Shown: positions 15,819-23,156 of the stretch, piece after piece
How positions within the stretch are numbered: position 1 is the first letter of the stretch
Layout of the letters: every line of letters starts with the position of its first letter
Assembly (NCBI GenBank): GCA_003165235.1
Contig: PLSV01000351.1
Location: 1 to 38,231 of the forward strand
DNA from: Syntrophobacteraceae bacterium
GTDB taxonomy: Bacteria; Desulfobacterota; Syntrophobacteria; Syntrophobacterales; Syntrophobacteraceae
DNA length: 38,231 bases
Direction of reading: 5' to 3'
Program-made: the position numbers and the translations under genes
The notes under the pieces: generated by a model
Database searches by the model: none
Told to the model about the DNA's origin: nothing
Seen by the model: only the letters and a program-made list of their open reading frames with translations

Positions 15819-17165
15819 CTATTTCTCCTCGAATCCAGCCAGCACCAGTGTGATGTCATCAGCCTGGGGGCACTCACCGACAAACTGAGACACGGCAAAA
15901 GATATGCGGGATTTAGCGGACTCGACATCCGAGTCTCCCGCGCTCAGACAGTTTTCGATTCTCTCCCATCCGAACTGTTCCCCCTCATCGTTTTTGGCCT
16001 CTATGAGCCCATCAGTGGACAAGAGGATGCAGTCGCCAGGGTTGAGTGACATCCTTACAGAAGGGTAATGCTGATCGGGCGCTATCCCTATCGGAGGACC
16101 GCCGCTTCCGCGCAGTGTAGCATATCTACCCTCGGAACCGTTCCAGATTATGGGCGGAAGATGTCCTGCATTTACATAAACGGCCTCGCCGCCGTTTTTC
16201 TTTAGCACCATATAGAGAAGAGTGACGAACATCCCCCGGCAGCTCTGAGCGCATACAATCTCGTTTGCCCGGCGCATAAGCCTCTCAGGGTCCTGTTCGC
16301 GAATGGCCATGACGCGAAAATCGGTGGTGAACCTGGCCATAAAAAGGGCGGAGGCCACCCCTTTGCCTGAAACATCGCCGATGAGAATTCCGACAGAATC
16401 GTCATCCAGAGGTATGAAATCATAGAAATCCCCTCCAACTTCCCGGGCAGGCTGGTAATGTGTGCTGAACCTGAATCCCTGAAGCCGGGGCATTTCCTGG
16501 GGCAAAAAACTCAACTGAATGCTGGTCGCAAACGCCAGATCCTGTTCGATCTGCTGGGTGCGAAGAATTTCATGGTGCAAACGCGCATTTTCCACCGCAA
16601 TGGCGGCGTGAGCGCACAGAAGACTGAGGGTTTCCTTGTCTTCCTCGTTGAAATTCGAGCCGTCAAGCTTGTTTATAACCTGCGATACGCCTATAACCCT
16701 TTCCTTGATCTTGAGAGGCACGCACAGGATCGTTTGCGTGCGGTATCCGGTCATGCGGTCGAATTCCCGGTTGAATCTGGCGTCCTCGTAAGCATTTTCT
16801 ATCAAAAGCGGCTCACCGCTATCGTGGACACTGCCGGCTATCCCCTGCCCCCTTCTTATTCGCAGGCCTCCCTTGAGCTTGTCGGCAACCGGCCCCTGCG
16901 CCACTTCAAAAACCAGTTCGTCGCTTTTTTCGTCAACCAGCATGAGACTACAGGCATCGGCTTTCAGAATCGAGCGCGAGGTCGTCATTATGTTTTCGAG
17001 CACCTCATCCAGTTGCAGGCTTGAACTGATAAGGCCCGACACCCTGAAACATTCCTTCAGGTTTTCCAGGCGCTCGCGCATCTTCTCGATCGCCGCAGAA
17101 CCATCTGGAGCAGACCCCGCGCAGGATGAAGCGAAAGGGTGAATATTATCTTTTCGAGTTTTCAT
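15819..17165 (-). CDS. GAF-domain SpoIIE/RsbU-type protein phosphatase
   Basis: This is a 448-residue cytoplasmic protein. A short helical N-terminus is followed by a GAF sensor domain (about 50-195; GQGIAGSVHDSGEPLLI), a linker helix and a PP2C-like SpoIIE phosphatase (about 235-447). The metal-binding motifs GGDFYD (244-249) and GDVSGKG (263-269) are intact. It should dephosphorylate the STAS protein two genes downstream, opposing the RsbW-like kinase, when the GAF domain senses its (unknown) ligand. It is the first gene of the operon. The ATG at 17165 has only a weak Shine-Dalgarno sequence, so an internal start is possible. Confidence 0.93.
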   Translation of the reverse strand: MKTRKDNIHPFASSCAGSAPDGSAAIEKMRERLENLKECFRVSGLISSSLQLDEVLENIMTTSRSILKADACSLMLVDEKSDELVFEVAQGPVADKLKGGLRIRRGQGIAGSVHDSGEPLLIENAYEDARFNREFDRMTGYRTQTILCVPLKIKERVIGVSQVINKLDGSNFNEEDKETLSLLCAHAAIAVENARLHHEILRTQQIEQDLAFATSIQLSFLPQEMPRLQGFRFSTHYQPAREVGGDFYDFIPLDDDSVGILIGDVSGKGVASALFMARFTTDFRVMAIREQDPERLMRRANEIVCAQSCRGMFVTLLYMVLKKNGGEAVYVNAGHLPPIIWNGSEGRYATLRGSGGPPIGIAPDQHYPSVRMSLNPGDCILLSTDGLIEAKNDEGEQFGWERIENCLSAGDSDVESAKSRISFAVSQFVGECPQADDITLVLAGFEEK

Positions 17166-17540
17166 GAGACCACGGTTTTATCCGATTTACTCTCAAATCT
17201 CAAGGCGCTGCCAGGCGGGGAATGATTCAGGAGCATCTCCTCAAGGCCGAAACGGCCCTTGGAGACCGGATTATCACAAGTTGCAAATTCCACCCTCCGA
17301 TGTCTGACTTCCGTACTGCGCTCCCGGTTTACAGCGCTATTATCAACGGTTAGGAAAAATCTGTCAAATATTCTGCCTTAATGAGCGCCGAGTCAGCAAG
17401 GGAGCGAAGCTTGGCCGCATGGAAGAGAAAAAGCGACACAGATTGTTGAAACACGATAAGTCGAAAAGAGTCCCCGTCAAAGAGTGAACGCGCCCGCCCA
17501 ATTCGTAGGCGCCATCGATTTCGGTTCGCACCGTTAAATT
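17166..17540. other. 375-bp spacer upstream of the phosphatase-Mla operon
   Basis: No gene is seen. This must hold the operon promoter on the minus strand. An imperfect hairpin (CTCAAGGCCG around 17239 pairing with CGGCCCTTGGAG) lies about 75-100 bp from the phosphatase start. I could not identify convincing -35/-10 or sigma-54 elements. Confidence 0.4.
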
Positions 17541-17756
17541 TTGTATGCTATGGTTATATACAAATTAACAGTTCTCCTACATCTTTACTTGCATATGATC
17601 GCGCTACTGCGCTCCAGGCCAGACCGCAGGGGCCGGAGGCTGTTTGTAGTGTTCACGATCCGGGACAGTCTAATCCGTATAATCTCAGCCCGAAATATGA
17701 GCCGGGCAGAGAGAAGGACATCCGATGAAAAAGAAAATTCCGAAATTCGAGAGTGA
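17541..17756 (+). pseudogene. BrnT-type toxin, C-terminal remnant
   Basis: The frame ends with a stretch (RGRRLFVVFTIRD, IRIISARNMSRAERR) that matches the C-terminal half of BrnT RNase toxins (usually about 90-100 residues). The N-terminal part expected of BrnT (a WD..K.. start and the HGV region) is absent. The first ~25 codons instead read as an unrelated hydrophobic sequence, and no other frame upstream supplies it. The 3' end overlaps the antitoxin start, as in intact brnTA operons. The toxin is very likely non-functional. Confidence 0.7.
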
Positions 17757-17973
17757 AGATCAGGAGCGGGACTTTTGGTCAAACCGGGACTCTATTGAGT
17801 ATATCTACCGGGGAAAGGCAAAGCGGGCGCCATTTTCCAACTTGAAACCATCCACCAGGACAATCTCCGTCAGGCTCCCCGAGTCCATGCTCGACGATCT
17901 GAAGATGCTGGCGAACAAAAAAGACATCCCGTACCAGTCGTTGCTGAAAGTCTTCCTGGCTGAACGTAATTAA
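17725..17973 (+). CDS. CopG/BrnA-like antitoxin
   Basis: This is an 82-residue antitoxin of the CopG-antitoxin type. The N-terminus KKIPKFESEDQERDFW leads to a ribbon-helix-helix (STRTISVRLPESMLDDLKML) and ends in the typical YQSLLKVFLAE. It would bind operator DNA as a dimer and neutralise a BrnT-like RNase. AGAGAGAAGGA precedes the ATG. It is intact although the toxin before it is a fragment, so it may act only as a repressor or as protection against homologous toxins. Confidence 0.88.
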   Translation: MKKKIPKFESEDQERDFWSNRDSIEYIYRGKAKRAPFSNLKPSTRTISVRLPESMLDDLKMLANKKDIPYQSLLKVFLAERN

Positions 17974-18102
17974 GAAGAATTCAGGTCAGAAAAAGGCTAA
18001 TCCATCGCCTGTGGCCCTCGGTATGGAATGCCGTTCGCCATGCTTCTCGGCGGAACGTCCGCGGCCCCCATGGCCGAGTTCATTTCATTGTGTGTGCTTC
18101 TC

Positions 18103-18711
18103 TCAACGATTCGGCCGTTCTGTGTATGGCTCATCTCCAGGTCCCGGCAACTTCGCTTTCCGCCCGCCTGCTGATTCCCCTTTAATAAGAGATTCAATGT
18201 CAGGATATGGATATATGGTGACTGCTCCGTTTTCAGGTAAACATCCTGAATCGATCGACGATCCATACACGCTGTAGACTTCTCTTCCCACCAGTCTAAG
18301 CAAGACTCCCTGTTCCGCCCGGTGATGCGCAGTGTGTGTTATCCTTCTTAGCATAATCCAAGCTCTTGTTCTTTTAACATCAAAAAAGGACGCCTCGATC
18401 TCCCACCAAGCTTTATCCTTTTTCTTAAGAGCAGCAAGCCTCTTTCCACTATCTTCAGCATACCGTTTGATAAACTCAAGACGCGTTTCCGGATCAGGCA
18501 GGGGAGGGGCTCCAACATCAATGCCTAACATATTGCAAAACCACTTGTTTTCACTCAAACACTGGTGCACCATGTGTTCGAGGGCATTTCTGTCTCTTTT
18601 GTCCAACGGATGAGGACGAATTGGAAGATCATCGTCCATGAACGTGCTCCAAACACTAAGGGTTTTTAGTCGCTCTGTCTCATAAGTCTCTACAAGAAAA
18701 TCATATTCCAT
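18103..18711 (-). CDS. DinB-family putative metalloenzyme
   Basis: The ~202-residue protein has the DinB four-helix-bundle pattern, with histidines placed to bind a metal: a mid-protein H (ALEHMVHQCL) and the C-terminal motif THTAHHRAEQ. DinB-like proteins are often thiol-dependent transferases or stress proteins, and the activity here is unknown. The frame extends upstream to 18762, overlapping the SDR gene by 8 nt. The ATG at 18711 is preferred because AAGAAGGGG lies 7 nt before it. It is probably cotranscribed with the SDR. Confidence 0.82.
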   Translation of the reverse strand: MEYDFLVETYETERLKTLSVWSTFMDDDLPIRPHPLDKRDRNALEHMVHQCLSENKWFCNMLGIDVGAPPLPDPETRLEFIKRYAEDSGKRLAALKKKDKAWWEIEASFFDVKRTRAWIMLRRITHTAHHRAEQGVLLRLVGREVYSVYGSSIDSGCLPENGAVTIYPYPDIESLIKGESAGGRKAKLPGPGDEPYTERPNR

Positions 18712-18754
18712 CTTTTTTCCCCTTCTTGAAATGATTGGATGCTCCAAAACCGGG

Positions 18755-19504
18755 CTATCCATCGCGCCAGGTTGCGATTTTACCGTGGAATCGGCGGGGA
18801 TCGTTCATGAGGATAGACACCAGGGCGCGGACTGGAACTTCGGGAGCAAGGATTTCGCCGTTTTTTTCGTAAGACTTGAATTGTTCCCGCAGTCCTTTAG
18901 CGGCCCTGCCCCGCGCATCTATAGCGCTCCGGACCATCGGCGTGTTCACTACTCCGGGACGAAACACCAGCGTGGTTACTTCCGGGGTTTCAGCGGCAAG
19001 ATGCCTTGCAAGATGCTCCTCGGCGGCTTTTGCAGCACAGTATGCTCCAATTGCCGGCACAACCCTCTCCGCTGCGCCGGACCCAAAGAAGACGGCAATT
19101 CCTGCGCCCGCTTCGATCAAATGCGGGAAAGCAGCCCTTGCCATCTGGAAACTTGCCGTTACGCTCGCCTCAAAAATCTCGTTGAACCAGGCGCTGGAAA
19201 GGTCCCACACAACCGGCCCGGGATAGAGCACCCCGGCGGCCTGGATAAACCCGTAAAAACTCCCGGCCTTGATTGCTTTTTCGACGAGCCCGTCTGCAAT
19301 CTGGCCCTCAGCGGCCGAACCAGCCAGAAAATCCACTGCCGCTCCCCTTTTCGTGCATTCTTCCGCCACTTTTTCGAGGGCTGCATGGCCCCTGGCATTC
19401 AATACAAGCCCAACCCCCTCACCGGCGAGCGCCAGGGCCAAAACTCGCCCGATACCCCCGGAAGCCCCGGTAACGATGAGCGTTTTCCCCTTTATCTCAC
19501 TCAA
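18755..19504 (-). CDS. Short-chain dehydrogenase/reductase
   Basis: This 249-residue SDR has the NAD(P)-binding TGASGGIG motif (12-19) and the catalytic Ser142, Tyr155 and Lys159 (YCAAK). The usual NNAG is IQAAG, a mild deviation. It is a cytoplasmic oxidoreductase of unknown substrate. The frame is open to 19555, but that extension is encoded by a heptad repeat (reading FTIHHSLFTIKW). The real start is the TTG at 19504, with GGAGG just upstream. It is followed closely by the DinB-like gene. Confidence 0.88.
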   Translation of the reverse strand: MSEIKGKTLIVTGASGGIGRVLALALAGEGVGLVLNARGHAALEKVAEECTKRGAAVDFLAGSAAEGQIADGLVEKAIKAGSFYGFIQAAGVLYPGPVVWDLSSAWFNEIFEASVTASFQMARAAFPHLIEAGAGIAVFFGSGAAERVVPAIGAYCAAKAAEEHLARHLAAETPEVTTLVFRPGVVNTPMVRSAIDARGRAAKGLREQFKSYEKNGEILAPEVPVRALVSILMNDPRRFHGKIATWRDG

Positions 19505-19520
19505 CGGAATCCTCCATTTA

Positions 19521-19555
19521 ATAGTGAATAGTGAATGGTGAATAGTGAATAGCAA
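19521..19555. repeat. Heptad tandem repeat (ATAGTGA unit)
   Basis: Four near-identical 7-bp units (three ATAGTGA and one ATGGTGA) and a fifth partial unit lie directly upstream of the SDR ribosome-binding site. They add an in-frame but probably untranslated extension to the SDR frame. Confidence 0.85.
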
Positions 19556-19749
19556 AAATAACTCCTTTTGGTTCTATCGCATCGCGAGGAATAGAGAAAA
19601 ACCAACTTCTTCAGACACGGATAAAGACCTCGCTTTTTCTGATCCGTTAAGTCCTCAATCCCGCGGATCGCAGCCCTGGGGCAAGCTTTAGTGGAGTCCT
19701 TCTTACACATTCCTCGATATCGCTTTTTCCTCCAGGGCGGGAGGACGCT

Positions 19750-19779
19750 TTGCCCGGCCTTGCCCGGCCTTGCCCTGCC
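19750..19779. repeat. 10-bp tandem repeat, three units
   Basis: TTGCCCGGCC is present twice, followed by a third unit with one mismatch (TTGCCCTGCC). It lies in the gene-free repeat region upstream of the SDR. Confidence 0.8.
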
Positions 19780-19876
19780 CTCAGCAGCCCCTAAATTCGA
19801 GCGGGTTTTAAGATATTAGAGTATTTTAGAATTTAAAACTTTCAAGATTTGTGATTGAGCGAAAGCTTAAGAGTCA

Positions 19877-19903
19877 CATACCTCCGGCAAAGCCGGAGGT
19901 ATG
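19877..19903. repeat. Perfect 12-bp hairpin (CCTCCGGC palindrome)
   Basis: CATACCTCCGGC is followed by a 3-nt loop and its perfect complement. A half-copy (AGCCGGAGGT) recurs at about 20177-20186. There is no U-tract. It is part of the gene-free 19556-20310 stretch. Confidence 0.8.
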
Positions 19904-19977
19904 GAAAACCGTGGGCCGCTCAAAGCGGCTGGAGCGTTGGCGCGCTTCATATTTTCCACGCGGATAGGAGGCCGTAT

Positions 19978-20080
19978 TACGTCACCCCGGCAGGTTTTAA
20001 GCCGGGGTCCAGTGCTTTGATTTCTATGTAATCCGGCAAAACACCTGGATTCCGGCTCAAAAGCACCGCCGGAATGACGA
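19978..20080. repeat. REP/BIME-like composite palindrome
   Basis: Two hairpins face one another: CACCCCGGC...GCCGGGGT (from about 19983) and ATTCCGGC...GCCGGAATGAC (to about 20079). The outer halves (GTCAccCCGGC and GCCGGaaTGAC) and inner halves (GTCCAG and CTGGAT) are also inverted repeats of each other. This matches the organisation of dispersed extragenic palindromes in many proteobacteria. No coding frame crosses it. Confidence 0.65.
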
Positions 20081-20310
20081 CATCTGACCCTGGGCTTTTC
20101 ATGGAGTTTTAAGCGATCACCATCTAAAACTTTCGTGCATTCCCGGAAATGTCAAACTTTGTGAGCCCGCCAGCAGAGCCGGAGGTTTACCCAGTTAATT
20201 AGGGTTACATAAAGGCAATAACGGACCTCGCAAATTTGTTCGCGCGGTGTGTAACCCTTTCAGGGTAAAATTTAAAACCCATCACTTAATGCTTTTTTGA
20301 ACGAAACCGG

Positions 20311-20711
20311 TCTCAGACATCGGCAAAGGCTTTGAATAAGGCGCACGCGGCGAGCTATGGGTGGCTGGCATATCTCTCGGCCTACATGACGGTTCACCGC
20401 CCGCTGGAATTCTCGTGCGCCCTTTTGAATCACCACCAGGGCATGCACCCTCTGCGCACCCTCGCCGTCGAACTTACCAGCCTTGGTGTGAAGCTTCTTC
20501 CTCCGCACTTGAACTTTTCGGATTATTATTCGGCGCTTGTGGAGCACGGCGAACGTTTGAAAAAGCAATACAGGTCGGGCTGGACAGGGTAAAGGCACTC
20601 ACGGTCAGGATAGCGGAAGAAATCCTGGCGGAGCGTGAGGCAAGCGGGCCGTTTGCAAGTTTTCGCAATCTTCTGGACCTAGTCCGAGTGGCCGTACCGA
20701 ACTGCCGATAA
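20311..20711 (+). pseudogene. DNA polymerase III alpha (DnaE) fragment with frameshift
   Basis: The first frame reads LNKAHAASYGWLAYLSAYM...NHHQGMHPLRTLAVELTSLGVKLLPPHLNFS, a DnaE-family segment C-terminal to the polymerase core. It ends out of frame, while the next frame continues with AIQVGLDRVKALTVRIAEEIL...GPFASFRNLL, the following part of the same domain. One base is lost or gained near 20563-20570. The rest of the ~1000-residue protein is absent on both sides. It is a remnant of a second polymerase copy, of either the DnaE or the ImuC/DnaE2 type; the fragment is too short to decide. Confidence 0.8.
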
Positions 20712-20732
20712 CCTGACCCCAACCTTGCACGA

Positions 20733-20972
20733 TCAGGCGAGTTGTTGCATCTTGTTGGCGAAATCGCGACCTGATGTTGCCGGTGGAAGTGGTTTGCCAT
20801 CTTTGCGATACAGATCAATCGCCTCTTCAACGATTTGACACAGCTCCTCGAAAACCGCCTTTTCTTCATCGCCGTGGGTCCCACCATATATCAGACCCGG
20901 TGCACTGCCCACATAGCAATGATCTTCTTCAGACCACTCAACAATTTTTGCATACCTGGCGCTATCTTTCAT
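20733..20972 (-). CDS. HicB-family antitoxin
   Basis: This 79-residue protein has the partial RNase-H-like HicB fold (YAKIVEWSEEDHCYVGSAPGL, then GDEEKAVFEELCQIVEEAI) and the short C-terminus seen in HicB_lk/DUF1902 antitoxins. Its ATG overlaps the stop of the upstream HicA-like frame by 4 nt (ATGA), the normal hicAB order. It appears intact, whereas the toxin carries a frameshift. Confidence 0.85.
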   Translation of the reverse strand: MKDSARYAKIVEWSEEDHCYVGSAPGLIYGGTHGDEEKAVFEELCQIVEEAIDLYRKDGKPLPPATSGRDFANKMQQLA

Positions 20973-21167
20973 TTCCTCGATTCCTCAATGGCCGACCTCA
21001 CTGCCCGGACCTGGTAAACTTTGGCGTCATTGGATAGTTGTCCCGCGATTGTAATTGGCCTTAGCACCTTTGGATGGACAAAGTTCCTATGGCTGCCTTT
21101 GCGCCGTCGGTTCACAAATCCTGCTCGTTTAAGTTCCTCTATGCAATTCCCTCACTTTGGGCGGCAT
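20969..21167 (-). pseudogene. HicA-like toxin, frameshifted
   Basis: From the ATG at 21167 the frame reads MPPKVREL, then shifts and stops. One base removed near 21143 restores IEELKRAGFVNRRRKGSHRNFVHPK, followed by PITIAGQL and YQVRAVRSAIEESRK. This is a HicA-like double-stranded-RNA-binding fold, with the catalytic histidine in the GSHRNF motif. The restored ORF would end by overlapping hicB by 4 nt. The toxin is therefore inactivated by a single-base insertion, or else this is a sequencing error. Confidence 0.75.
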
Positions 21168-21417
21168 CAAGACTTCCTCGAATCATTGCTCAAGAAAATA
21201 AGTTCTTCTCACTAAATCAGAAAATCAATCCCGCTTTTATTATAGGCGCATTCACGATGAATCAAGAGCAAATACTGAACTCAACGCCGTATGACTCCAG
21301 ATGATTTCATAGAGTATCCCTCGGAAAGGGTACAACCGGCATGGTGGTGAGTAGTTTCGGGAATGGTGAGATTTTGTGAATTCTATATGCCTTCAAGAAG
21401 GCACAGCACGTAATACT

Positions 21418-22221
21418 TTAACGAATTGCCGTCACCTTGAAAAAGGTGTAGCAAAAGACGCCGTCAGGTTCTGTTGTCCTGTACAGGTCGCGTATTCCTT
21501 TGTCGAAGGATTTCCGATCGATGAGTCCCGCAGCCACCACCTTTTCCCGGACGCCCTCGATCATTGCAGTGAAGGTCCTTTTGGTAAAGCCTTCAACGAA
21601 ATGAGGCCTGCTGGAATCGACATACACCATGCGGGGCGAGACGCGGCAGTTCCTGAAACCGGCCTTTATCAGCAGGGGATAAAGCTCGCGTCCTATCAGC
21701 GCATTGCCGCCTGCCTGGGCCTGAATGGCGATCTGGCAGTTTATGGCCCTGCGGGCGTCATGGCTTTCAGGGTGGAAATAAACCGAGCCGTGGTCCCCCT
21801 CGATAACGGTGATGGTTCCACCGGGTTTTATAACGTGTTTCAGACACTTCAGCGCCTCGACCGGATTTGCAAGATGTTCGAGCACGAAACAGACAAAAAC
21901 GTGGTCGAAGTACGCCGTTTCAAAAGGCAGACTAAAGATGTCGCCCTGCTTGAGGGTCACATTGTCGATCCCCTCTGAATCCAGCTTTTTTTGAGCTTCG
22001 CCAAGGGATGCTTCACTCACGTCGATTGCTATTATTTCGGCGCCTTGACTGTTTCGGGCAAGAATTGACGTTTGCGAGCCAACCCCGCATCCAGCTTCCA
22101 GAACTCGGCTCCCGGCCGGAAAAGAAGAGTCCGAATGAAGCAGGTCGGCCAGGGTCGAGGCCTGGTCCTGAAGCCGAATGTTTTCCCGCGAATCGTATCC
22201 GTGTATGTATGCTTCTTTCAT
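21418..22221 (-). CDS. Class I SAM-dependent methyltransferase
   Basis: The 267-residue protein has the SAM-binding motif I VLEAGCGVGSQ (40-50), an acidic motif II (IIAIDVSEASL), and motif III/IV (FDHVFVCFVLEHL, then KPGGTITVIEGD). It is a soluble methyltransferase whose substrate cannot be inferred. It is the last gene of the minus-strand group mltG, nucleotidyltransferase, methyltransferase, with 51 bp to the nucleotidyltransferase gene. Confidence 0.9.
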   Translation of the reverse strand: MKEAYIHGYDSRENIRLQDQASTLADLLHSDSSFPAGSRVLEAGCGVGSQTSILARNSQGAEIIAIDVSEASLGEAQKKLDSEGIDNVTLKQGDIFSLPFETAYFDHVFVCFVLEHLANPVEALKCLKHVIKPGGTITVIEGDHGSVYFHPESHDARRAINCQIAIQAQAGGNALIGRELYPLLIKAGFRNCRVSPRMVYVDSSRPHFVEGFTKRTFTAMIEGVREKVVAAGLIDRKSFDKGIRDLYRTTEPDGVFCYTFFKVTAIR

Positions 22222-22272
22222 CAGGGAACGCTCTTCATATCCGGGATGATATGGAAGACTTATTATTCACTC

Positions 22273-23079
22273 TTACCCCCGGCGCCTTGCGTATAGCTTT
22301 TGCACTGCCTCCAGCGATTCAGGCGTGTCCACCCCTGTCACCTCTTCTTCGGGCGCAGGCGTCATTCCCACCCGCAAACCATCCTCATTCATCATTTCAG
22401 CCAGGTCCGTGAGGAAGTACTCCGTTACGGTAGACCACTCTCCGTTCCGCTGCTTTTTGACCTCGTGGGGCCTCTTTTCAATCCGGTCCAGGTAGGCAAG
22501 CAGAACGGCCTTGCCGGCGGCATAGACTCCGGCGTTGCAATACCTGAGCCTGCTCTGCCTTTCTAAAGGAAAATCCTTCCAATACTTCCATTCCACAATC
22601 CTGGTCACCTGCTCGCCTTCCATCTCGATCATGCCGTACTGTCCCCTGTCCTTGCATTCGAATGCAAGGAGCGTCAGATCGAAGCGTCCCAGCAGGTCAA
22701 GAAGTCTTTGATAAGTAGCCGGCCGGATGAGGGGGACATCCCCCATTGTAATTATCACACGGTCTGCATCGGCGGAGTCGAGAAAGGAGCGCGCCGCAAG
22801 CAGCGCCCCGCCTGTGCCGTTGGCAACCGGCTGGTGGACAAAAGATATCCCCCGGCCCTGCGTGACACGGCGCACCTGTTCTGCGTGGTGATTGACCACG
22901 ATTCCCCTGGGACCGGCAGGAAGGTTATCGAGGACTTCGCTGATAATGGGACGGGCGCCCTCATAGGGAGACCTTGCCGGAATCAGCGGCAAAAGAGTCT
23001 TGTTGCCCGGATACCCCTTCATGCGGGTCCCTTTTCCTGCGGCGAATACGAGGCTGGCGACCGCGCTCATTTTATCCAA
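22273..23079 (-). CDS. GlmU-like nucleotidyltransferase (sugar-1-phosphate NTP transferase)
   Basis: This 268-residue protein has the nucleotidyltransferase A fold. The pyrophosphorylase loop is LVFAAGKGTRMKG (10-22), the acidic metal site is MGDVPLI, and NGTGGALLAA, EWKYWKDFP and YCNAGVYAA are also present. It resembles the uridylyltransferase half of GlmU but lacks the left-handed beta-helix acetyltransferase domain. It is therefore probably a stand-alone UDP-sugar or related pyrophosphorylase for envelope precursors. The start is a TTG at 23079 (AAAGG five bases upstream) or an ATG at 23070; I prefer the TTG slightly. Confidence 0.85.
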   Translation of the reverse strand: MDKMSAVASLVFAAGKGTRMKGYPGNKTLLPLIPARSPYEGARPIISEVLDNLPAGPRGIVVNHHAEQVRRVTQGRGISFVHQPVANGTGGALLAARSFLDSADADRVIITMGDVPLIRPATYQRLLDLLGRFDLTLLAFECKDRGQYGMIEMEGEQVTRIVEWKYWKDFPLERQSRLRYCNAGVYAAGKAVLLAYLDRIEKRPHEVKKQRNGEWSTVTEYFLTDLAEMMNEDGLRVGMTPAPEEEVTGVDTPESLEAVQKLYARRRG

Positions 23080-23096
23080 TTGAACCTTTCGGATTT

Positions 23097-23156
23097 GGGC
23101 TTGTCCGTAAATAAATCCCGGCGCGATCCCTAAGAGACTTATTTACGGACAGGCCC
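23097..23156. repeat. 18-bp stem-loop after mltG
   Basis: Bases 23097-23114 pair with 23139-23156 at 17 of 18 positions (core TGTCCGTAAATAA) around a 24-nt loop. It begins at the base next to the mltG stop and ends 17 bp before the next gene. No U-tract follows. It may be a dispersed palindrome, an mRNA-processing or stability hairpin, or a tiny mobile element. Confidence 0.75.

Noticed and set aside
18762..19555. Longer starts for the DinB-like gene (18762) and the SDR (19555)
   Set aside because: Clear ribosome-binding sites precede the inner starts at 18711 and 19504, and the SDR extension is encoded by a tandem repeat.
19521..19555. CRISPR-like array
   Set aside because: The units are contiguous 7-mers without spacers, and no cas gene is present.
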